Shown here: one piece after another, positions 54,654 to 61,935 of the stretch
Numbering within the stretch: position 1 is the stretch's first letter
Layout of the letters: each line of letters begins with the position of its first letter
DNA from: Bacillota bacterium
GTDB lineage: Bacteria > Bacillota > Clostridia > Lachnospirales > Lachnospiraceae
Length of the DNA stretch: 64,000 nucleotides
Assembly: GCA_023421075.1 (NCBI GenBank)
Contig: JAEZUM010000051.1
Coordinates: 186,001 to 250,000, forward strand
Reading direction: 5' to 3'
Made by a program: the position numbers and the translations under genes
The notes under the pieces: model-generated
The model's database searches: none
Told to the model about the DNA's origin: nothing
Seen by the model: only the letters and a program-made list of their open reading frames with translations

Positions 54654-54699
54654 TTCACATCCGAAGGATCGTTTCCGGTCCAAGGATGTGAACTTTTTT
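54654..54699 (+). terminator. Terminator of the dCMP deaminase gene
   Basis: TTCACATCC (54654-54662) pairs with GGATGTGAA (54684-54692), followed by a six-T run (54694-54699). Confidence 0.8.
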
Positions 54700-54705
54700 A
54701 TATTA

Positions 54706-55461
54706 TCATTTACTTTCTTTCACTGCTTTGATTTCTTCTACCTTCCTCATTACTTCCTTACGAAATTCAAGCCATTCTTCCTCATGCTCCACATAATATA
54801 GCGGACATAATTTCTCTGTTACATCATAATGTCTGATGATGTCCTCTTCTCCTAAGTTAAACTCCATGCACAGAGCAGCCGTCAGCGATACTAAGGAGTC
54901 GTAGGTCGCTTCATTAAACCTTCCGGTCTCATCCTCATGGCAGCATTCAATGGAGATGGTATCACTATTACGATCGTTGGAAGCAAATGCAACCTCATTC
55001 AGTGGGATGCACTGAACTACCTCTCCTTCAATGCCTATGATATAATGACTGCTTGCGTAGGTTGTATGCTTCGTAGCCAGACCTTCAAAGTAACTGCGGT
55101 TATTGGCCGCAGTAGTACCGGGATTGGCCGTATAATGAATTACGATAGCGTTGATATCCTTTAGCGGAGTCTGGGATCTGGAATATTCGTTCGGAGTAAG
55201 AAAGTCTTCTGAGATCCTGACCCCATTCGCCAGCTGCTCACCAATTGCAATAATCCCTTCCCGATTATTCCCCAGAAGATCATCCTTAATGTCATGGATT
55301 ATTCCCTTATCTGAAATGTTCCCTCGTTGTATTGTCTTAAATGCGATGAACACGGTCATCGCCAATATGATAAGCGTCAGTGTCATAACGGTGAATACCA
55401 GTAGTATTCTGTTTCTTCGCCTTCTCCTGCTCCATTCTTCTCTCGTTAATATTCTTCTCAT
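54706..55461 (-). CDS. Membrane-anchored N-acetylmuramoyl-L-alanine amidase (Amidase_2)
   Basis: 251 aa. The basic N-terminus and a single TM (~20-42, ILLVFTVMTLTLIILAMTVF) anchor it outside the cell. The Amidase_2/PGRP domain spans ~105-235, with zinc ligands in AIVIHYTANPG and HYDVTEKLCP (HxxxxxKxCP) and SIECCHEDE in the core. It cleaves the bond between muramic acid and L-Ala in peptidoglycan. The AAGGTGA ribosome binding site lies between it and the upstream kinase gene (8-nt gap), suggesting a two-gene operon. Confidence 0.88.
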   Translation of the reverse strand: MRRILTREEWSRRRRRNRILLVFTVMTLTLIILAMTVFIAFKTIQRGNISDKGIIHDIKDDLLGNNREGIIAIGEQLANGVRISEDFLTPNEYSRSQTPLKDINAIVIHYTANPGTTAANNRSYFEGLATKHTTYASSHYIIGIEGEVVQCIPLNEVAFASNDRNSDTISIECCHEDETGRFNEATYDSLVSLTAALCMEFNLGEEDIIRHYDVTEKLCPLYYVEHEEEWLEFRKEVMRKVEEIKAVKESK

Positions 55462-55469
55462 GCTTCACC

Positions 55470-56267
55470 TTATCGAAATGCCCCTTCAATTTCCATCAAT
55501 ATCGCATTGCGCTCATGATCCGGAATCCATTCTGCAAGACGCGCAGCAAGAATTGGTAATCTCCAGCAATCAATCTCCTCCTGCGTTAGACCGGATTGCT
55601 TCTTATAGTATCTCAGATAATCCTTCAGCATTCGTCCTCTCATTCCATTGATAACAAGCTTAACAATGGCTGGTATATTGCCTGGTAGGGCAGCATCCTT
55701 CATCAGTAAAACCGTCCTTGCGACATCCATTCCGGGACTTCCGCTGGCAGCAGTCATCCAATCCAAGATGATGTAATCTTCCCTGGTCTTAATGACATTA
55801 CCAGGATGAAAATCTCCGTGACACAACCTGTCTCCTTCCGGTAAATGTTTTAGTCTGTCAATAATTTTCATCTTGATCTGATCGGATAATGCATTGGTAT
55901 GATTGATATTCCATTCCAATGCCTCCTTATAGCTTCCCAGACCCGTTGCCTTACACTGGTGCATCTCGCATTGTAATTTAGCTAACCTTTTTACATACTG
56001 CTTTGCAGACCAGGGTTTTCCGGATATTAATTTAAGCAACGATTCACCACTAATCTTCTCGTATACGATACCGGTTCTTCCGTTGTAAGTAGTGATCTCT
56101 CCCGTTTTGGGGATCGGAAGCCCCAGCTTCTCCACTTCCTTACTTACCCTTTGCTCCTTTTCAATTCCCTCTATCGGGAATTCCTTACGAAACAGCTTCA
56201 GTATCTGTCCATCCTTCCAGGAATATACCTCTGCTGTATTGCCCTCACCAATAATCTGAATCTCCAT
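55470..56267 (-). CDS. Aminoglycoside phosphotransferase (APH)-fold kinase
   Basis: 265 aa. The ATP-binding N-lobe starts IGEGNTAEVYSWKDGQILKL. The catalytic loop is LCHGDFHPGNVIKT and the metal site is YIILDWMTAASGSPGMDVAR. The family covers antibiotic, choline, homoserine and other small-molecule kinases, so the APH fold does not imply resistance. Here it is paired with a cell-wall amidase gene; the substrate is unknown. Confidence 0.8.
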   Translation of the reverse strand: MEIQIIGEGNTAEVYSWKDGQILKLFRKEFPIEGIEKEQRVSKEVEKLGLPIPKTGEITTYNGRTGIVYEKISGESLLKLISGKPWSAKQYVKRLAKLQCEMHQCKATGLGSYKEALEWNINHTNALSDQIKMKIIDRLKHLPEGDRLCHGDFHPGNVIKTREDYIILDWMTAASGSPGMDVARTVLLMKDAALPGNIPAIVKLVINGMRGRMLKDYLRYYKKQSGLTQEEIDCWRLPILAARLAEWIPDHERNAILMEIEGAFR

Positions 56268-56429
56268 CTGTTTTCTCGATATCCTTCCCTAAGATATGCT
56301 TCTTGTTATGATCATTTAACTTTTCAAGAGTAATAACGAACCAGCACTCGAATAATCTTCAATCGATCTATTATTTAATACGCAGAGAAGAAAAATATAC
56401 GATCAGTTCATCTTCAGTAGTATAAAATC

Positions 56430-56481
56430 AAAAACCCCTTTGTGTTTACGTTCTTAGAACAAAACCTATAAAGGAGTTTTT
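56430..56481 (-). terminator. Terminator of guaB
   Basis: Minus strand AAAAACTCCTTT (56481-56470) pairs with AAAGGGGTTTTT (56441-56430) with one G-U pair and ends in T-rich sequence, ~70 nt past the guaB stop codon. Confidence 0.75.
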
Positions 56482-56552
56482 GAATGATTGTATATTAAGT
56501 TAAGGCTTGTATAATTAATGGATCAAAGATGACTTTCTTTCACTCTCGGAGT

Positions 56553-58010
56553 CTATTCCTCTACACTATAATTCGGGGCTTCTTTTGTGATATGAATGTC
56601 ATGAGGATGACTTTCCTTCAAGGATGCAGCAGAAATTTTTACAAACTTGCTGCTATTTTGTAATGTCATGATATCATTCGCACCACAATAACCCATACCG
56701 GATCGTAGTCCACCGATTAATTGGAATACCGTATCCTCCACGGTACCCTTATAAGCTACACGACCTTCAACACCCTCCGGCACCAGCTTCTTCGCATCCG
56801 TCTGGAAGTAGCGATCCTTACTTCCCTTTTCCATCGCTGCAATCGAACCCATACCGCGATAAACCTTATATTTTCTGCCCTGATATAACTCAAAGGTTCC
56901 GGGGCTCTCATCACAACCGGCAAAGATGCTTCCCATCATACATACATTCGCACCGGCTGCCAAAGCCTTCGTAATATCTCCGGAATACTTGATTCCGCCA
57001 TCAGCGATAATCGGTATGCCATATGCTTTGGCTGCTTCATAGGAATTCATTATAGCAGTAATCTGAGGAACGCCGATGCCTGCAACGACTCTTGTGGTAC
57101 AGATAGATCCGGGGCCGATGCCTACCTTTACTGCATCTACACCAGCCTTAATCAAGTCGATGGTTGCTTCTGCTGTTGCCACATTTCCTGCAATAATCTG
57201 AACCTCGGGGTATGCTTCACGTACCATTTTAACCACTTTCAGAACATTCGCTGAATGTCCGTGCGCAGTGTCAATAACGATGGCATCTACCTTAGCCTTA
57301 ACCAATGCATCTACACGCTCTAATATATTATTGGTGATTCCAACTCCGGCTGCACACAATAGACGTCCTTGCGCATCCTTTGCCGATAAGGGATATTTGA
57401 TTTGCTTCTCGATGTCCTTGATCGTAATTAGACCCTTCAGATTACCTTCATCATCAACAATCGGAAGCTTTTCTTTTCTTGCTTTTGCCAGAATTTTTTT
57501 CGCTTCCTCCAGGGTGATGCCTTCCTTGGCAGTTACTAAGCCCTCTGAAGTCATAGATTCTTTGATTTTCTTAGAAAAATCAGTTTCGAATTTTAGATCG
57601 CGGTTCGTAATGATACCAACCAGCTTCTTACCGTTTACCGTAATCGGTACACCGGATATTCTATATTTTGCCATTAAATCATTGGCATCCTGTAAAGTAT
57701 GCTCGGGTGATAAATAAAATGGATCGGTGATAACACCATTCTCTGAACGCTTTACCTTATCTACCTCTTCTGCCTGCTCCTCAATTGACATATTCTTATG
57801 AATAACACCAATGCCTCCCTGTCTGGCCATTGCGATTGCCATACGGTTCTCGGTTACTGTATCCATGCCGGCACTCATTAACGGGATATTCAGTTTAATT
57901 GTTTTTGTCAGGTTGGTTGACAAGTCAACTTGATTTGGTAACACCTCAGAAAAAGCAGGTACCAATAGCACATCGTCAAATGTAATTCCTTCACCGATAA
58001 TCTGACCCAT
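56553..58010 (-). CDS. guaB: IMP dehydrogenase
   Basis: 485 aa. The barrel starts FDDVLLVPAFSEVLP; tandem CBS domains occupy ~95-205; the catalytic loop is GIGPGSICTTRVVAGIGVPQ with the nucleophilic Cys; ADGGIKYSGDI binds phosphate; and the flap EGVEGRVAYKG follows. It oxidises IMP to XMP, the committed step to GMP. AGGAG lies 9 nt before the ATG. A consensus-like promoter and a perfect leader hairpin lie upstream. Confidence 0.97.
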   Translation of the reverse strand: MGQIIGEGITFDDVLLVPAFSEVLPNQVDLSTNLTKTIKLNIPLMSAGMDTVTENRMAIAMARQGGIGVIHKNMSIEEQAEEVDKVKRSENGVITDPFYLSPEHTLQDANDLMAKYRISGVPITVNGKKLVGIITNRDLKFETDFSKKIKESMTSEGLVTAKEGITLEEAKKILAKARKEKLPIVDDEGNLKGLITIKDIEKQIKYPLSAKDAQGRLLCAAGVGITNNILERVDALVKAKVDAIVIDTAHGHSANVLKVVKMVREAYPEVQIIAGNVATAEATIDLIKAGVDAVKVGIGPGSICTTRVVAGIGVPQITAIMNSYEAAKAYGIPIIADGGIKYSGDITKALAAGANVCMMGSIFAGCDESPGTFELYQGRKYKVYRGMGSIAAMEKGSKDRYFQTDAKKLVPEGVEGRVAYKGTVEDTVFQLIGGLRSGMGYCGANDIMTLQNSSKFVKISAASLKESHPHDIHITKEAPNYSVEE

Positions 58011-58104
58011 TTTGTTAATCTCCTCACTTTCTTACTGATATTATTAGATACAAAAGTCATATAGATGCTTATTAAGCTATGATACCTATCACAACTTATA
58101 GCTA

Positions 58105-58132
58105 AGGAGTAAAAGCTCTCACTTTTACTCCT
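58105..58132 (-). promoter_or_regulatory. Hairpin in the guaB leader
   Basis: AGGAGTAAAAG (58105-58115), loop CTCTCA, CTTTTACTCCT (58122-58132): a perfect 11-bp stem about 95 nt before the start and ~25 nt after the -10 box. No U-run follows. It may stabilise the 5' end of the mRNA or be part of a longer leader structure. Confidence 0.5.
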
Positions 58133-58155
58133 CAAAGATTTCTAAGATTTTTAAA

Positions 58156-58184
58156 AGTATAACGAATAATCATGGTAATGTCAA
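58156..58184 (-). promoter_or_regulatory. Promoter of guaB
   Basis: Minus strand TTGACA (58184-58179), a 17-nt spacer, TATACT (58161-58156), giving a leader of ~140 nt. Confidence 0.75.
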
Positions 58185-58271
58185 CAAAGAAATAAGTAAT
58201 TCTATTATTCCTATGAAATACAGATTTACTTATTCTCCAAAACCAATTAATGGATGCACCCGTTTGCAAAA

Positions 58272-58311
58272 GGATGTATTCCGTAACGCTACAGCGCCTA
58301 AGAATACATCC
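58272..58311 (-). terminator. Terminator after the 58327-58824 gene
   Basis: Minus strand GGATGTATTC (58311-58302) pairs with GAATACATCC (58281-58272), then TTTTG. A small GCGCTGTAGCG hairpin sits in the loop. Confidence 0.65.
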
Positions 58312-58326
58312 TCAATTCGTCATTTA

Positions 58327-58824
58327 TTAATATTGTGCCATCTTTCTCGGGCTCTTCTGCTTCATCATAGCCAGCATCTTTTCACTGGGCTCGAATGCAA
58401 TCCGATACTTCTTATCCTCAACACTTGCGATAATAATATAAGGCTTCACATTCTTATCGCCGGAAGAGAAATCTTTGTTCATCAACTGTGTATAAGTATA
58501 GCCGTCCAACGCATGTGACCCCTGGGGAGCTACAATTTCAACCTGTTCCATATCTACTCGCAGTAAGGTCTTTCTTTTTGCTTTTCCGGTAATGCGATCG
58601 AAGTCAATTTGACCATCCACAAAAACATACTCATATTCCACATTGAGCTTAGGGTAAAGATAAACCATCGCTACTACCAAAACGATACCGGCGATCCCAA
58701 AGACACCACCAAATAACATTGCCATAACACCAACTACTACCCCAAATATGAGCAGTGCACGAAGACCTAAGGTTTTTCCATTATCTTTTCTCTTCGCTCC
58801 TGCTTCTGCATATAACTGATTCAT
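58327..58824 (-). CDS. Small membrane protein of unknown function
   Basis: 165 aa. Two adjacent hydrophobic segments (~24-42 and ~44-60; LLIFGVVVGVMAMLFGGVFG) form a membrane hairpin near the N-terminus. A ~105-residue cytoplasmic domain follows, with VFVDGQIDFDRITGKAKRK and IIIASVEDKKYRIAFEPSEK, which reads like a PH/bacterial-PH type beta domain. I recall similar proteins as a Lachnospiraceae DUF (possibly DUF6106) but cannot verify this. It starts 11 nt after the ilvE stop codon, so it is cotranscribed with it. Confidence 0.7.
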   Translation of the reverse strand: MNQLYAEAGAKRKDNGKTLGLRALLIFGVVVGVMAMLFGGVFGIAGIVLVVAMVYLYPKLNVEYEYVFVDGQIDFDRITGKAKRKTLLRVDMEQVEIVAPQGSHALDGYTYTQLMNKDFSSGDKNVKPYIIIASVEDKKYRIAFEPSEKMLAMMKQKSPRKMAQY

Positions 58825-58835
58825 TTAATACCTCC

Positions 58836-59903
58836 TTAGACCTCAACAGTCCAGTTATGTTCATCTTTAATTTTACCTAATTGGATTCCAGTGATGGTAT
58901 CGTAGAGCTTTTGGCTAATCGGACCGATCCCTCCATCCTGAACCTGCATAATATTCTTATCCCAGCGAAGCTGACCTACCGGTGAGATAACCGCTGCTGT
59001 ACCGGTGCCCCATACCTCTTCCAAGGTACCGTTTTCATATGCATTATATATATCATCAATTGAAATTCTACGCTCTTCGGTTGGCAAGCCCCATTCTCTG
59101 CACAAGGCAAGTACGGAATCTCTGGTCACGCCGGGTAAGATACTGCCGTTCAATGCCGGTGTGATGACCTTACCATTAATCTTGAAGAAGATATTCATCG
59201 CTCCTACTTCTTCGATGTATTTCCGATCAACACCATCCAGCCATAACACCTGAGAATAACCCTCGTCATGCGCCTTAACCTGTGATTTCAACGAAGCCAC
59301 ATAGTTAGCTCCGGTCTTTGCTTCACCGATACCTCCCTTGACTGCTCTTACATACTCATCCTCAATCCATATTTTAACCGGATTCAGACCTTCGGGATAA
59401 TATGCACCTACCGGTGAGAGTATAATTATAAACAGATAACGATCAGAAGGTCTTACCCCAAGGAATGGATCCGTAGCTATGATAAACGGTCTGATGTAAA
59501 GAGAAGTTCCTTCCTTGGTCGGAATCCACTTCTCATCCACTTTAACGATGGTCTTCAATGCCTGCAGGAAATCCTCCTCAGGAATCTCCGGGATACATAT
59601 TCTACGGTTCGTCTTATTCGCGCGTTCAATATTTTTCTCAGGACGGAACAATAAGGTTCTTCCATCTGCTGTCTTATAGGCCTTTAAACCCTCGAACATT
59701 TCCTGTCCGTAGTGGAATACCATAGCGGAAGGATCAAGATTGAGCGGTTGATAGGGTATCACTCGGGGATCATACCAGCCTTTTCCCGTCTCATAATTCA
59801 TAAGAAACATATGATCAGTAAAAATGGTTCCGAATTTTAATGGATTATCTGCTCCCGGTAATACCTTTGGGTCTTTCGTCGTCTCAATTCTAATATTAAG
59901 CAT
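58836..59903 (-). CDS. ilvE: Branched-chain amino acid aminotransferase
   Basis: 355 aa, the longer class-IV (BCAT II/eukaryote-like) type. It has FHYGQEMFEGLKAYKTADG, RPF for cofactor phosphate, the PLP lysine in GIGEAKTGANYVAS, and EEVGAMNIFF with the C-terminal GTAAVISPVGQL. It performs the last step of Leu, Ile and Val synthesis and the first step of their breakdown. A promoter with 17-nt spacing lies just upstream (59957-59985). Confidence 0.95.
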   Translation of the reverse strand: MLNIRIETTKDPKVLPGADNPLKFGTIFTDHMFLMNYETGKGWYDPRVIPYQPLNLDPSAMVFHYGQEMFEGLKAYKTADGRTLLFRPEKNIERANKTNRRICIPEIPEEDFLQALKTIVKVDEKWIPTKEGTSLYIRPFIIATDPFLGVRPSDRYLFIIILSPVGAYYPEGLNPVKIWIEDEYVRAVKGGIGEAKTGANYVASLKSQVKAHDEGYSQVLWLDGVDRKYIEEVGAMNIFFKINGKVITPALNGSILPGVTRDSVLALCREWGLPTEERRISIDDIYNAYENGTLEEVWGTGTAAVISPVGQLRWDKNIMQVQDGGIGPISQKLYDTITGIQLGKIKDEHNWTVEV

Positions 59904-59956
59904 ATATCATCATCCTTCCTTATCCTTTTTGTTCCCGGTAAAATTTTATATTCTTT

Positions 59957-59985
59957 ATAGTAGACTTACTTTCCGAATTTTTCAA
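59957..59985 (-). promoter_or_regulatory. Promoter of ilvE
   Basis: Minus strand TTGAAA (59985-59980), a 17-nt spacer, TACTAT (59962-59957). No T-box or leader peptide is seen in the short leader. Confidence 0.6.
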
Positions 59986-60012
59986 GCATTTTTTAAAAAA
60001 ACCGTTCCGCCA

Positions 60013-60504
60013 TCATTTCTTTCGTTCATATCGACAGAAGGTATAGGTAAGGTCATAATAGGTCTGCTCCTCTGTCTCCTCCACAAGTGCCCAGTCCTCC
60101 ATTTGATCCAAATTCGGGAAATAGGTGTCTGCCTGATAAGCAAAGTCAATCTTTGTGATATGAGCCACATCACAGTAGGGTAACATCTGACGATAGATAC
60201 TGGCTCCGCCGATGATATAAATATCTTCTGATTTATAATTCTTCGTAAGCTCTAAAGCTTCATCAATACTATAAACCATAATAGCATCCTTCACTTTGTA
60301 ATCCTTCTCAAGAGCGATTACGATATTGGTTCTATTCTTTAGAGGTTGTCCACCCGGAAAGCTCTCCAGAGTGTTCTTCCCCATAATAACTACCTTACCC
60401 ATTGTCTCATCACGGAAAAATCGCATATCAGCAGGGATGCTGACCAGCAGCTTATTCTGATATCCGATCGCCCAATTATTATCAACTGCTACAATTACAT
60501 TCAT
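60013..60504 (-). CDS. folA: Dihydrofolate reductase
   Basis: About 163 aa from ATG 60504, 8 nt after GGTGG (a GTG at 60516 overlaps that site). It has IVAVDNNWAIGYQNKLLVSIPADMRFF (given here as key residues: Asn/Trp of the Met20 loop and the acidic Asp of the active site), GKVVIMGKNTLESFPG and IIGGASIYRQMLPYCD. It regenerates tetrahydrofolate consumed by thymidylate synthase, whose gene lies 214 nt upstream on the same strand. Confidence 0.94.
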   Translation of the reverse strand: MNVIVAVDNNWAIGYQNKLLVSIPADMRFFRDETMGKVVIMGKNTLESFPGGQPLKNRTNIVIALEKDYKVKDAIMVYSIDEALELTKNYKSEDIYIIGGASIYRQMLPYCDVAHITKIDFAYQADTYFPNLDQMEDWALVEETEEQTYYDLTYTFCRYERKK

Positions 60505-60692
60505 TTGTAAATCCACCTTTCAAATATCATAAAGACCAATTGAATCCTCAACCTGGAAGAACAAGGCACTTCAATCACGTTTTTTTCCGCTACCTACCCG
60601 AGGATTAGTTTGTGCCGAGGAAGACGCAGAGTTACCACAACCCGGAAGAACAAGGAGTGAGCACCACTGTGCGAACTTCGCAGTTCTTCTCG

Positions 60693-60723
60693 TGTAATGA
60701 AAACATTCCATGTTTTCATTACA
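60693..60723 (-). other. Hairpin overlapping the thyA stop codon
   Basis: TGTAATGAAAAC (60693-60704), loop of 7, GTTTTCATTACA (60712-60723): a perfect 12-bp stem that begins in the thyA stop codon. No U-run, so probably an mRNA 3'-end or intercistronic stability element between thyA and folA. The rest of this ~215-bp gap holds a short direct repeat (GGAAGAACAAGG near 60553 and 60641). Confidence 0.5.
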
Positions 60724-61564
60724 CTGCGACGGGAATCTCCACCTTCGGTCCGAACTTATAATCTCGTAATTCAAAATCCTCAACCTTAAAATCATAGAAG
60801 TCCTTCACTTCGGGATTCATCCAGAAGGTCGGTGCATCATAGGTAGGACGCGCAATCAGCTCCTTGATGATCGGAATATGACGATCATAAATATGAGCAT
60901 CTGCAACAACATGCACCAGTTCGCCTACTTCATAGCCACAAACCTGTGCCAGCATATGTACCAGAACCGAATACTGACATACATTCCAGCTATTGGCTGC
61001 AAGAATATCATTCGAGCGTTGATTCAAGATTGCATTCAGAACCAACCTGTCACTATCCCTCTTCTTTGTAACATTGAAGGTCATGCTGTAAGCACAGGGA
61101 TAAAGCTTCATCTCATGAAGATCCTGATGCACATAGATATTTGTCATAATTCTTCTGCTGTAAGGATTATTCTTCAGGTCAAAGATGACACGGTCTACCT
61201 GATCCATCTCACCTTCTCTGTATTTATGCTTTACACTCATTTGGTACCCATATGCTTTTCCGATGGAACCATTCTCATCAGCCCAGGCATCCCATATATG
61301 GCTGTTCAAATCATTGATATTATTCGATTTCTTCTGCCAGATCCATAATATTTCATCAATACAGCTTTTGAATGCTGTTTTTCGTAAGGTCATAGCCGGA
61401 AATTCTTTTGATAAATCATACCGATTTACAACACCGAATTTTTTTATGGTATATGCATAAGAGCCATCTTCCCATTTTGGCCTTACCTTCTCTCCTTCGG
61501 TACTGACACCGTTTTCCAAGATATCCTTGCACATCTCAATAAAAATATTATCTGCTAAACTCAT
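60719..61564 (-). CDS. thyA: Thymidylate synthase (ThyA type A, Bacillus-like)
   Basis: 281 aa. The catalytic Cys is in KLYPCAYSMTF, and the dUMP phosphate Arg region is NNPYSRRIMTNIY. RSNDILAANSWNVCQYSVL replaces the more usual RSxDxxLGxPFNxxxY, so two conserved positions (Gly, Pro) are changed. The C-terminus ends PVAV as in B. subtilis ThyA, whose DLNxHIWD and NPEVKDFYDF segments are also shared. It methylates dUMP with methylene-tetrahydrofolate. It forms a functional set with folA downstream and the dCMP deaminase. Confidence 0.93.
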   Translation of the reverse strand: MSLADNIFIEMCKDILENGVSTEGEKVRPKWEDGSYAYTIKKFGVVNRYDLSKEFPAMTLRKTAFKSCIDEILWIWQKKSNNINDLNSHIWDAWADENGSIGKAYGYQMSVKHKYREGEMDQVDRVIFDLKNNPYSRRIMTNIYVHQDLHEMKLYPCAYSMTFNVTKKRDSDRLVLNAILNQRSNDILAANSWNVCQYSVLVHMLAQVCGYEVGELVHVVADAHIYDRHIPIIKELIARPTYDAPTFWMNPEVKDFYDFKVEDFELRDYKFGPKVEIPVAV

Positions 61565-61652
61565 AAATTACCTCCCGGCTGAGCATTAAGGATTTGAGTC
61601 GCCTTCGATGTTTCTATAAAACACCATATTTCAACGGACTCCTCAATTCATA

Positions 61653-61681
61653 ATTGTACCCTATATCCCCTGCAGTGGCAA
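61653..61681 (-). promoter_or_regulatory. Promoter of thyA
   Basis: Minus strand TTGCCA (61681-61676), a 17-nt spacer, TACAAT (61658-61653), ~90 nt before the thyA start. The remaining ~370-bp gap to nrdD contains the nrdD terminator and nothing else I can support. Confidence 0.6.
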
Positions 61682-61792
61682 CTAATAAATTCATAACATC
61701 GGCGTAGTCATTAGATCTGGCTCATCGATTACGATTCGCAAAAAATGGAACGGCACCGGCAAAGACTTAGTATGCTTACCACATCCCATACG

Positions 61793-61865
61793 AAAAAGAA
61801 TAGTGTGCGACTATCAGTCCGCTAAGAGAACCTGTCTCCATTGGATTGATAGTCACGCACTATTC
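61793..61865 (-). terminator. Terminator of nrdD
   Basis: Minus strand GAATAGTGCGTGACTATCA (61865-61847) pairs with TGATAGTCGCACACTATTC (61816-61798) with two mismatched or wobble positions, then TTTTT (61797-61793). A 19-bp stem, ~70 nt past the stop codon. Confidence 0.75.
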
Positions 61866-61935
61866 ATATAATGTAATATGTGATAAACATCACCATTGTA
61901 GATCCATTGATGTAATATCAACTATCCTATCATGA

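Noticed and set aside
55470..56267. Aminoglycoside resistance gene
   Set aside because: The protein has the APH kinase fold, but nothing identifies an antibiotic substrate and it sits beside a cell-wall amidase rather than on a mobile element.
60553..60655. Short direct repeat GGAAGAACAAGG in the thyA-folA gap
   Set aside because: Only 12 exact bases in two copies ~90 bp apart; could easily be chance and has no further structure.
60571..60795. 74-codon minus-strand frame across the thyA 3' end
   Set aside because: Most of it is a frame shadow of thyA and the rest passes through a hairpin; no coding signal.
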